Assembly: GCA_030533445.1 (NCBI GenBank)
Contig: CM060081.1
Span: 22,614,611 to 22,678,610 of the forward strand
Origin: Cyprinodon diabolis
Lineage: Eukaryota > Chordata > Actinopteri > Cyprinodontiformes > Cyprinodontidae
Reading direction: 5' to 3'
DNA: 64,000 nt
Part shown: piece after piece, positions 56,762 to 62,177 of the stretch
How the letters are laid out: each line of letters opens with the position of its first letter
Position numbering within the stretch: position 1 is the first letter of the stretch
Position numbers and translations under genes: made by a program
The notes under the pieces: generated by a model
What the model was told of the DNA's origin: nothing
Databases searched by the model: none
What the model saw: only the letters and a program-made list of their open reading frames with translations

Positions 56762-59529
56762 TTTGTGCATTTATTTTACATCAGTAACGGGTTACTGATG
56801 TAAAAGAAATGCACACTAAGCAGAAGCGAGCTGGCTGTCTCAGCAGCTCATTCTGCATGTTGTTTCCCTCTGGTGACTGAATAGATCTACTGCTGCTGAC
56901 ACTTAAGTCTATTCAATGTGGTGTTTTTTTTTGTGTTTTTCTTTTTCTCTTTTGCAGCTCTCCTTACTAGTCATTTGGAAGCTGGTTTTGCATTTAGCTT
57001 GATCTAGTTGTGGCTCAATAGAATACTTAATTAAATAATAAATAAATACAACTTTTGCACCATTCAAATATAACACCGATAAAAAAAGAGGGTCAAATGT
57101 AGCAGTAAAAATGTGTGGGTATGAAGGAAATGAAAACGTCGATATCTTCTCATTGGGAAAGCAGTGGAGTCTGCCTTTTTATTGTTATCATTTGAGTCGG
57201 CAGGCATATTGTTTTCAACTATGAGGCTAGTGTGCAAACGGTTGTCCCTTGAGTGAGGCACTGTGGAGCAGTCGTTACAAAAATAGCTTGTGGAGGGCTT
57301 GCATGTATGGATGCAGGGGGAAAAAAATGGGTTTAAAACTTGTTGAAAAGTTAGCAAACTGAAATGGATGCCTCCACTGTCCAACTGTTAACATGAAGGG
57401 GTATTTCAGCCAATTTTACCCTGGATTGGGACAGAGAAAGGAAAAACAACCATACATGTATGGTGAAGTGCCTTTCAGAGACAGGTTAACCTAACAGCCA
57501 AGTTTTTGGACTGTGGGAGGAGGCCAGAGTACCAGGAGAGAACCCATGCATGTCGGGTAAGGAGATGTAAACTTTATGCTGAAAGATCCCAAACAGGAAC
57601 TGGAACTGGATCAGTACGAGGTCCCACAATACAAAAACATGATTTTTTTTTCTTTCAGTTTTAATACATTACTTTACTTTATATATTATGACTGTTTTAG
57701 TAAAAAAAATTAAATTCAATAATAATTTAGTCAATGCACAAGAGGAACACATTTTTTTTTTTTTTTTAAGTAATCTTTCATCTTGATTTAAATGCTCCCT
57801 CTCCCCATCATCAGGTTTTCCAATAAAAATCAGTAATGGTAAAGTATCCACACACACCCAGCCAGAATGCTATCAGAGTGGGGGTCCTCACAAAGGGGGG
57901 CCTCCAGACCCAGCTGCAGCCCTGCATCGCTGCCCCTCTAATAATAATAACAACATTTAGATAAAAAAAACATCCTTCTAACAAACTCCTTTTTAATTGG
58001 TCCCTTTGAGAGATACAAAGAGTGTGATTTATAAAACAAGGTCACTTCTCAATTCCAGGTCATCCAGGGTAATCAAAAATGGTTCAAGTTTGTATCGATG
58101 TCTCGATAAAAAAAAAAAAAAAATTAAATATCAACCTTTTTTGATACGGCCCTGTTCCCCTGACCTGATCTGTAGCGATCATCCCTGGTTCCTCCATTAC
58201 GGTGCGTCCTGCGAGAGCGGCGTTCTCGGTAACGGGAGGAGTTTGCAGGAGCAGGCGCTTGTCTGGACGAACTGGGAACAGGAGGCTGTGCGTCATTCTG
58301 AGGAGGTGCCACTGTCAGACAAACAGCAAAAAAATATTTTAGTGCAACAAGCATCTAATCACATAATTAATGAGGATGTTGGTGGACATCCATGTGAGCA
58401 CAACTTATATGTTTAAATAATAGTTGATTTGATGGAGAAGGCCTGCTATCACCCTTAAAAATACAGATTTTATTTTTACCGTAATATACTATGTCTAAGA
58501 GCAATAAGGTGACCCTAACAATAAAACTCTTCAGTGCAGAAGGTCATCATAGAGAGGTAGGACTGATGAAAGGTACTGTCTTCGATAGCAGTGTGGTATT
58601 TAAAAATGAAATGAGTGGAAGATGTTTAAACTGTATTTTCCATAACTTGTTTGGACATGTCTACGTTATAATTAGGGTGCAGCAAGCAGAAGGCATGGGC
58701 AACATTTAACTTTCCAACAGGAGGAATGAAAGAAGAAAAGCAATGTTTCTTTTTTAACCTTAAACCCCTGTGTCGGTCACAGAACACACCGAAATGGAAA
58801 TTTTGGTCAAAGTTAGGGTAAAAAAAAAAACACATTCATGAGAATGTCCACAAGCTGTATTGGTGATCCCGGGTGAGCTTTGCAAATACACTGTATGCTG
58901 AAAAAAAATGTCTCTTTCTTTTAACAATAAAACTCAGAATTACACCAACTGCTCCTAATTATGGTTTGGTTACCCAATAGTCCCATGTGTTGTTGCACAC
59001 TGCTGGTCAGCTGGCTGAAAGAAGGCTGCTAGACCAGTCCAGTCGACAATAATGATAAATAAACTTAAGGATCTCCAAACATCCTTCTTGATAAGGCAAG
59101 GATTCTTATAAGCAAATTACTATTTTACAATTCGATTAGAATATTGAATTTCTAACTCTTTAGAATTTGTTTGTATCCTTGTATCATGCCGTTCACCACT
59201 TATTGTATAATTTTCTTTCAACAAATTTTCCAGGATTTGCATCTAAGTGAGTGTGTTTGTATGATATCAGGAAAACATATCAACAGATGCAAGTTGAACA
59301 CAGAATTAAAGCCAACTAAAATGAGAGGCTTAAAAGCCCATTCCCTTGGAAGGAATCTTAAAAATAGAAAAATAAGGTAAGAACTCCGGACATTCTGTAG
59401 GAGTTTAGAGTAAAGTGTGTTTGTGCTCTTGTAAATTAAGTGGTGATCTGTATTTACCTGAAGTCTGGATTATATAGGGAGCCAAAAGTTTGGTCCTCTT
59501 CTTCTCATAGCCCTTCTGAGTGATGTCAC
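20117..59529 (-). CDS. dip2b: DIP2B, disco-interacting protein 2 homolog B (exon 1 missing, 37 exons present)
   Basis: Coding exons in transcript order: 59529-59458, 58311-58165, 53419-53294, 53193-52852, 45657-45514, 44985-44866, 42933-42736, 42586-42495, 41180-41070, 40984-40861, 38006-37897, 37754-37652, 37571-37507, 36868-36775, 36696-36577, 35868-35754, 35292-35153, 34767-34631, 34512-34432, 34336-34209, 32191-32077, 31991-31790, 31515-31412, 30200-30120, 30005-29882, 29765-29644, 29198-29087, 28886-28777, 26074-25944, 25838-25670, 25589-25419, 25224-25163, 22359-22302, 22223-22149, 22049-21875, 20582-20459, 20369-20117. Phases join without a break across 4757 nt, about 1585 codons; human DIP2B is about 1576 aa. 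Order: DMAP1-binding domain, Ser/Gln-rich linker, two AMP-binding (FAAL-like) repeats, end [43 protein letters not shown] and synteny with atf1 favour DIP2B over DIP2A or DIP2C. All introns are GT-AG except one GC-AG. The family is implicated in neuronal development and lipid (diacylglycerol) metabolism. Confidence 0.96.
20590..21240 (-). mobile_element. Decayed non-LTR retrotransposon fragment (endonuclease to RT linker)
   Basis: Conceptual translation on the minus strand gives broken pieces: [30 protein letters not shown], then [19 protein letters not shown] and LRRGKQ. They resemble the segment between endonuclease and reverse transcriptase in common fish LINEs (AEAKTRxxEEF, LRRGK). Several frameshifts separate the pieces. 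It lies in the dip2b intron between exons 22049-21875 and 20582-20459, in the same orientation as the gene. Confidence 0.6.
22741..23176 (-). mobile_element. 3' end of an L2-like LINE
   Basis: The minus-strand frame 23176-22946 encodes [20 protein letters not shown] and [20 protein letters not shown], followed by KTHLF, a characteristic C-terminus of L2-type LINE ORF2. Downstream (toward 22741) comes the 3' UTR phrase AAAGCACTTTGCATTG and a tail of CTTGC-type short repeats (GGCAA repeated on the + strand), as in fish L2 elements. It is 5'-truncated and sits in the dip2b intron between exons 25224-25163 and 22359-22302. Confidence 0.75.
23177..25162. other. dip2b: dip2b intronic DNA, nothing recognised
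   Basis: This is AT-rich intron without convincing exons, RNA genes or classified repeats. Short ORFs such as 24588-24914 (+) have no similarity that I recognise. Confidence 0.5.
26985..27425 (-). repeat. Diverged LTR-like segment related to the solo LTR at 54857
   Basis: The + strand contains CACCTGCTCCTTATTCAGCTC followed by ATTAGTCCATCC, then TGCTGGTTCCTTCTC, TTGTTAAACTTTT and CTGCATCTGGGTCC. The same order appears in the reverse complement of the solo LTR 54857-55347 (CACCTGCTCCTTGTCTGCTC, TTGGTTCCTTGTC, CATTAAACTCCC, TGCATTTGGGTCC). No intact termini or TSD were found, so this is an old relative in opposite orientation. Confidence 0.45.
27819..27874. repeat. (TA)n microsatellite
   Basis: A pure AT dinucleotide run of about 56 bp in the dip2b intron between exons 28886-28777 and 26074-25944. 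Shorter TA runs occur at about 28624-28644 and 35365-35387. Confidence 0.9.
29880..29881 (-). other. dip2b: GC 5' splice site (GC-AG intron) of dip2b
   Basis: After the exon ending TATCCTCCTG (30005-29882) the intron begins GCAAGTTCTG rather than GT. The next exon starts at 29765 (CCCCAG|GGATCGATC). Joining restores the conserved [14 protein letters not shown], so this junction is required. GCAAGT is the strong consensus of GC-AG introns. No GT donor in register lies near the site. Confidence 0.85.
31709..31753. repeat. (GTCC/ATCC)n microsatellite
   Basis: About 45 bp of CCGT and CCAT tetranucleotides, ending 37 bp from the donor side of dip2b exon 31991-31790. Confidence 0.85.
31790..42933 (-). 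CDS. dip2b: dip2b exons for the first adenylate-forming repeat
   Basis: The repeat runs from [19 protein letters not shown] and [17 protein letters not shown] (exon 42933-42736) to [18 protein letters not shown] and [10 protein letters not shown] (exon 31991-31790). Family landmarks include [57 protein letters not shown] and [20 protein letters not shown]. The position of the ATP-phosphate loop reads [18 protein letters not shown] and lacks the Ser/Thr-Gly-rich consensus of active adenylating enzymes. This repeat may therefore be weak or structural, which is inference. Tc1 copy 2 and one inverted SINE unit lie in its introns. Confidence 0.93.
32531..33117. mobile_element. Non-autonomous hAT-like MITE
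   Basis: The element starts TAGAGTTAGACCAATATG and ends ATCGATCTAACTCTA, giving inverted termini. The 8-bp flanks CCTCAGAC (32523-32530) and CCTCAAAC (33118-33125) differ at one base, consistent with an aged 8-bp TSD. It is 587 bp without coding capacity and lies in the dip2b intron between exons 34336-34209 and 32191-32077. Confidence 0.65.
33295..33425 (-). mobile_element. tRNA-derived SINE fragment, minus orientation
   Basis: The + strand reads CACAGGTCGGATTCGAACCC, whose complement GGGTTCGAATCCG is a good B box. GAGAGAGGGGGAGAGACATG lies beside it. The same block recurs at 36146-36290. It lies in a dip2b intron. Confidence 0.6.
36146..36290 (-). mobile_element. tRNA-derived SINE fragment, second copy
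   Basis: It shares CACTAGTGG, TTTTTTGACCGTAGGCTGA and CACAGGTCGGATTCCAACCC with the copy at 33295, then runs to GAGGACTGAGGCCTCCATAC. Both copies are antisense to their promoter-like boxes and sense to dip2b. Confidence 0.6.
38032..39633 (-). mobile_element. Tc1/mariner element, copy 2 (frameshifted)
   Basis: The 1602-bp element has CAGTGGGGC and GCCCCACTG ends flanked by TA (38030-38031, 39634-39635). It is nearly identical to copy 1. It inserted beside a (TA)n tract, which continues from 39634, in the dip2b intron upstream of exon 38006-37897. Only 25 bp separate its end from that exon. Confidence 0.95.
38247..39268 (-). pseudogene. Tc1 transposase broken by a one-base deletion
   Basis: The frame matches copy 1 from [10 protein letters not shown] to about residue 272 (EWPSQS), including both catalytic Asp residues. 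One base is then missing near 38453 (GATCTGGGACTGG here, GATCTGGAGACTGG in copy 1). The frame shifts and stops at 38435, so the catalytic Glu motif (PIENLW) is lost from the product. The rest of the old frame runs to the former stop at 38247-38249. Confidence 0.93.
39634..39716. repeat. (TA)n microsatellite abutting Tc1 copy 2
   Basis: About 80 bp of TA repeats, with one ACATATACAG interruption near the start, end in ACACACA. It gives false YIYIYI-type ORFs on both strands. The Tc1 element probably landed in this TA-rich target. Confidence 0.9.
39717..40860. other. dip2b: dip2b intronic DNA, nothing recognised
   Basis: This AT-rich intron sequence ends at the donor of exon 40984-40861. Short ORFs show no family similarity. 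Confidence 0.5.
41533..41866 (-). repeat. Inverted copy of the composite SINE unit at 17906-18240
   Basis: Read on the minus strand it starts GTGGAAGATGGTGCTTTG, the same leader as 17906. It continues through the SINE head (GGCCTAGTGGTTAGGGCATA) and body to AAAGTTCAGTTATTA. The two units are 23.3 kb apart in opposite orientation. This copy is a single insertion in a dip2b intron, without the hAT context of the other. Confidence 0.8.
43119..43219. repeat. (ATCC)n microsatellite
   Basis: About 100 bp of CATC/CCAT tetranucleotides in the dip2b intron between exons 44985-44866 and 42933-42736. It creates spurious IHPSIHPS reading frames. Confidence 0.92.
45658..46890. other. dip2b: dip2b intronic DNA beside the LTR element
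   Basis: 1.2 kb with a G-rich tract near 46045-46062 and otherwise AT-rich sequence. No exon or classified repeat was recognised. Confidence 0.5.
46896..47690 (-). repeat. 3' LTR of the Gypsy-type element
   Basis: The 795-bp LTR is paired with 51294-52088. Its outer end is TGTCATGATTGG on the + strand, next to TSD GTTTT at 46891-46895. The inner end reads CCCAATA where the partner has CCCAACA, a C-to-T change in the terminal dinucleotide. Confidence 0.9.
47691..47706 (-). other. Polypurine tract
   Basis: On the minus strand TTGAGGGGGGGGCTC sits immediately before the 3' LTR, where plus-strand synthesis is primed in LTR elements. It fixes the orientation of the element as minus. Confidence 0.65.
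47985..48610 (-). repeat. 39-bp minisatellite in the LTR element
   Basis: About 16 imperfect units of the type AGGCGAAGCTGACGCTCTGG plus GGGTCTGCCGCGGGGCCGG. The minus-strand frame 48611-47922 reads 13-residue repeats such as [13 protein letters not shown]. This frame is in the same register as 49496-48729. Confidence 0.85.
48655..49370 (-). repeat. 36-bp minisatellite in the LTR element
   Basis: About 20 imperfect units of GGAACAGAGGAGCCCGCCGA plus TTGCGGCTCCGGATCA. On the minus strand an open frame 49496-48729 reads 12-residue repeats of the type [12 protein letters not shown]. The opposite strand is also open for 353 codons because of the regular GC-rich repeat. Confidence 0.88.
49615..49965 (-). 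repeat. 30-bp minisatellite in the LTR element
   Basis: About 11-12 units of CACGGAGCTGACTCAGGGGT plus TTCAAAATGG. On the minus strand the units read [10 protein letters not shown] in one frame. One unit is 29 bp (near 49730) and another 27 bp (near 49815), which break or adjust the frame. It is preceded in the same orientation by a basic segment ending [15 protein letters not shown] (50115-50036). Confidence 0.85.
50263..51174 (-). pseudogene. gag-like gene of the LTR element with two in-frame stops
   Basis: A single frame from 51174 to 50263 (about 303 codons) is interrupted by TAA at 50970-50968 and TGA at 50883-50881. The open C-terminal part contains [17 protein letters not shown] and [18 protein letters not shown], a pattern typical of the Retrotrans_gag domain of Ty3/Gypsy elements. 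A Ser/Gln/Pro-rich tail follows. No CCHC knuckle is visible. The stops suggest the copy cannot make Gag itself. Confidence 0.8.
51294..52088 (-). repeat. 5' LTR of the Gypsy-type element
   Basis: The 795-bp LTR reads TGTTGGGATCC at its start and AATCATGACA at its end on the minus strand, with TG...CA termini. It is the same length as the 3' LTR with about 11 mismatches. It is followed by GAACACTGCGGCCATTAAC, then the gag frame. Confidence 0.9.
52852..53193 (-). CDS. dip2b: dip2b Gln/Pro-rich linker exon
   Basis: This 342-nt exon begins [17 protein letters not shown] and contains [26 protein letters not shown], a stretch shared by DIP2 paralogs. It continues into a long Q/P tract ([18 protein letters not shown] and [14 protein letters not shown]) and closes TDMLAHSRI. 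The tract looks like slippage of CAGCCT/CAACCT-type hexamers and probably accounts for the extra length of this protein. It is predicted to be disordered. The 7.2-kb intron that follows holds the LTR retrotransposon. Confidence 0.9.
53640..53990 (+). repeat. Teleost dispersed repeat interrupted by a palindrome
   Basis: The repeat reads GGTTCTTGGTTCAATTCCTG, GCATGTTCTCCCTGAGCATG and GGGTACTCTGGCTTCCT. It resumes after the palindrome with TTTCCTCCAAAAGTCCAAAAAC and ends near a short GGATGGAT run. It is the same family as 14925-15115. Confidence 0.65.
53760..53867. repeat. Near-perfect palindrome, 53-bp arms and 2-nt loop
   Basis: The arms 53760-53812 and 53815-53867 are reverse complements with one mismatch (53767 against 53860), separated by CA. 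The centre reads CTCACATACATATGTGAG. The flanks CTGGCTTCCT and CTGGTTTCCT form a 10-bp direct repeat with one difference, which suggests an insertion into the surrounding repeat. It has no coding content and lies in the dip2b intron between exons 58311-58165 and 53419-53294. Confidence 0.92.
54035..54445 (+). pseudogene. L1-like LINE ORF2 fragment
   Basis: The + strand translation shows [10 protein letters not shown], then [20 protein letters not shown] and [10 protein letters not shown] before a TAA stop. Downstream it reads [32 protein letters not shown]. This order is diagnostic of the region after the reverse transcriptase core of L1-clade LINEs. It is truncated at both ends, antisense to dip2b and not functional. 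Confidence 0.85.
54857..55347. mobile_element. Solo LTR with 5-bp TSD
   Basis: The 491-bp segment starts TGTCAGGGTTTGG and ends ACCATGACA, giving TGTCA/TGACA inverted termini. It is flanked on both sides by ACTTG (54852-54856 and 55348-55352). It has no interior genes. ORFs on both strands (for example 54838-55254) come from its purine-rich composition. Confidence 0.85.
55427..56529. repeat. 0.5-kb tandem duplication (two full units and part of a third)
   Basis: Units start at 55427, 55926 and 56442 with CAAACATGTCCTGAAGGATG. Units 1 and 2 (499 and 516 bp) are almost identical and differ mainly in the length of an internal (TA)n run (55766-55826 and about 56265-56341). The last 85-100 bp of each full unit (GGTCAATAACTAAAATAAC ... 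GGTTTGCACAC) resemble the left interior of the Tc1 elements. The third copy stops at about 56529, where Tc1-like right-end sequence begins. Confidence 0.9.
56530..56712. mobile_element. Decayed right end of a Tc1-like element
   Basis: TATTTTCCACCATAATTTAC, AAATCCTACAATGTGATTTCC, ATAGTTGAAGTGTACATATG and GGCTGACTAGATACTTA follow the order of the right terminal repeat of the Tc1 copies at 16562-16761, with many substitutions. Together with the Tc1-like pieces in the tandem units it marks an older element whose centre has been lost. A (TA)n tract follows at about 56715-56758. Confidence 0.75.
56774..56805. repeat. Short perfect palindrome
   Basis: The 15-bp arms TTTTACATCAGTAAC and GTTACTGATGTAAAA are separated by GG, in AT-rich intron next to a TA microsatellite. 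Confidence 0.9.
57440..57580 (-). repeat. Teleost dispersed repeat, minus copy
   Basis: GACTGTGGGAGGAGGCCAGA and ACCAGGAGAGAACCCATGCA are the complement of the repeat family at 53640 and 14925 (TCTCTCTGGGTACTCTGGC, CTCCCACAG). Confidence 0.6.
58165..59529 (-). CDS. dip2b: dip2b exons for the C-terminal DMAP1-binding domain and basic linker
   Basis: Exon 59529-59458 encodes [19 protein letters not shown], the end of the DMAP1-binding domain typical of DIP2 proteins. Exon 58311-58165 encodes a Pro/Ser stretch and a basic segment ([15 protein letters not shown]) ending RYRS, which splices to [18 protein letters not shown]. The first listed exon begins with the last two bases of a Gly codon, so exon 1, with the start and the first half of the domain, must lie right of position 64000. 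The donor of exon 58165 is GTCAGG. Confidence 0.92.
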
Positions 59530-60980
59530 CTGTAAAAAAAAAAAAAAGGTATGATTAAGATTTTTTTAAACGTTCCCCTTTAATAACTGCATGAATAATT
59601 GTTGGGCTACCACTTATGCCTTTCAAAAGAGGCAAATAGGCAATAGGGAAAAACACATGAGTTGGAAACCAGTAAAGAGGAGGGTGAGAACAGATGGGTG
59701 AAAACGGTGTTGCAGTGATCTCTAGAGATGTCTGCAGGCGTCAAACATGTGCCTCTGTTGCAGCTTAAATGGAGGGGAAAAACAAAACAGGACTAAATGT
59801 GGACGGATATGGAAGCGTGGGCTGGAGACTGCATGATTCAGAGACTTAAAATGAAAACATCCGAAGTCATGCAGGTGGGAGATGAGGTGGAAATGATGAA
59901 AACAGGAAAATATGGCAATCAGAAGAAAATGGAAAAATCCTAACTTCTATACCGACAGTAACTCAAAACAAGCGAGCAACCCCCCTCCCCCCACAAAACA
60001 GCTGATTTGCATCCTCCTCCATCCCACCAGACCAAACACAGGCTCACAGAGCTTTAAAGGCCAAGCAGTTACTCTTCCAATCTTCAATGTGGGTAAGGTT
60101 TTTAGATTTCTATAAATCCATCTGTGCATGCTCTATTCATCACTCACACTTTTAACATGTCTGTTATCAGCAGGGCTTTCCCATTACCTATTTCCTAACA
60201 ATTTTTTTAGGAAATGTTTTTTTAAAGAAAATCTCTTTCTGTTATGGTGTGGATACCAGCAAAGAGATATACCTGATTATTTATTATTAGGTGAAAGATC
60301 TGCTAAAGTAGATCAATTATACTACTTAAAATGCAGATGCTGTAATTGTTTATTCAAAGCTCTTGCAGAGACACATCGGTTTTTTGTTCCTTATTTGCAT
60401 TTAGAGGCACCGGTCAGGACTTCAAGACGACAGGCACTTCGCAAGACGAGATGAATCTGTTCTCTTCCCCAACAAAGAACAAAATTCCTTTATTCTGTTA
60501 TTGGAACCCTGGTTTGGGAGTTTGTTCAATTTGTTCTCGACACTTATTCTGGGCAAAAACTATTTCTTATGTGATTTAATATAACCATTGTATGAAATTC
60601 AGTTACCTCTGCTAACACTTGCTGCAGTGGGCAGGGCCTAGGAGGATTTCCCAGGTGTTCTGCACTGACTTAATGTGAAATATGTTCTATCTTTATATAT
60701 TGTTCTAGGTCTTAAATCTACTATGTTCTTCTCGACAAACTCTTACAACCCCCAGATGAAAGACCTCTCATCTAGATTTTGAAAAATACTAGAATATCTT
60801 CTCAGGATTGGATATCAAATGAGGATTCATTCAAACATTCCAAATACCTGCTGTAACATAGTTTGAGACTTAAAATAATGAGACTTAAAATGGTTAATTT
60901 CATGTCAACCCAAGTAGCCATGCTTTGACAGTATGCTCAAGCATTATATATGCATCAAAATAGAGATGAATAAATATTGT
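59530..60980. other. dip2b: dip2b intron 1, left part, no gene seen
   Basis: The intron upstream of the first visible exon continues to the window edge. No sequence resembling the acidic Leu-rich DIP2 N-terminus was found. An ORF at 60128-60454 has weak similarity to LINE C-termini only, too weak to call. Confidence 0.45.
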
Positions 60981-61042
60981 AAATAATGACTAGTCAGCCA
61001 ACATTGAAGGGAACTTCAATGTTGGCTGACTAGTCATTATTT
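60981..61042. repeat. Perfect 29-bp inverted repeat with 4-nt loop
   Basis: The arms 60981-61009 and 61014-61042 are exact reverse complements (AAATAATGACTAGTCAGCCA ... and its inverse) around GGAA. The structure ends abruptly on both sides. It lies in dip2b intron 1. Confidence 0.93.
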
Positions 61043-61489
61043 CTCAGTGGTCTCAAAGCTCAAAAAAATAATGTGGACAGAAACAAGTATATAAATAGAT
61101 AAAAAGGCTATGATATTGTCATAAAATTTTTAATTTGAATTTAACTAACTATGAGTTTTCTGACCAAGATCTTCTCTTTTGATGAGCTTTTGGAAAGAAC
61201 ATTAGCCAATCAAGAGTTTGTCAACTGTGTCCGAATTCTTGTATCCTCAAACTGAACATAAGTGTGCATTCTGATAAACTATCCTATCAGCAAACTGTGA
61301 TTAAGAATAGAAAATCGCATTATTGTCCCACAATGGGGACACTCTGGTGTTTGCAGCAGCAAAAAGATTATTAAACTGTGCACCTGGAGAATAAATAACC
61401 AATATACACCTATGGACATTTTTACAGTAATGGGTAGTGGAAAATAGCAACATCAGGGATGTGCAAAATGACAGCAACATGTTACTTAA

Positions 61490-62173
61490 AGGCACACTAT
61501 GCAACATTTTTCAGTTAATTAATGTGTTCCATAACGTTTTGGATGATTAAATGAGTCATTTCAGGTTGAACAAAGGTATTCTCGGTCGCCCTGGTGGTCT
61601 GTGGGGGAAATACCGCACTTGCAATTGCAGGAGCCCTTGGCCCGCACCCACAGGCTCAGAAGTCTCGCGAGAGTCGGTCTTGCTTTACGGCGAGAACTGC
61701 TACACGCCCCCAGTTAAAAGCATCCTCGTTGCTAGCACAGTGGCGATCTTTGTGCAGTTATCATGGCGGAACCAGCGTGAAAACAGCGAAAGCCCATGTT
61801 GGAGCAGGCAAGAAAGAGGAAAAGGGCTCCGGACAGAGAGAGGAGTCGTACACAGGTGAACATCGGGCAAGCTTTTTCCGAATGGCGAGACCTAAAATAA
61901 AAAGAAGGCTGCAAGGCTGACGCGGACCTCGCGTTTCTGCTGATGCGATTGTAAGTAACATTGGAATGGTTTCTCTCTCTGTGTGTGCATGTTCATACTT
62001 TCAGTGTGTTAGTCATTCGTTGCGTTCACCTGTCTGCTAAGCTCAAAACAACCGCGCCTGGCTTGACGGAGAAACCAGGAGAACAGCTGTGCATATTTAC
62101 GACAGTGCACTTTTACTTACGCCCTCTGGGGGGAGCCTCGCTGGAAAATCAACACCGGTTGCATAGTGTACCT
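61490..62173. mobile_element. TTAA-flanked non-autonomous DNA transposon (Kolobok- or piggyBac-like)
   Basis: Inverted ends AGGCACACTATGCAAC and GTTGCATAGTGTACCT lie between TTAA at 61486-61489 and TTAA at 62174-62177. TTAA targets occur in the Kolobok and piggyBac superfamilies, and the AGG terminus fits Kolobok better. The 684-bp body is CpG-rich compared with its surroundings. It contains TCTCGCGAGA at 61663-61672, a motif known from vertebrate CpG-island promoters. No transposase is encoded. Confidence 0.75.
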
Positions 62174-62177
62174 TTAA

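Noticed and set aside
60128..60454. 108-aa ORF with a Cys/Arg-rich end in dip2b intron 1
   Set aside because: Only vague similarity to LINE C-termini; no start context, splice context or domain could be supported.
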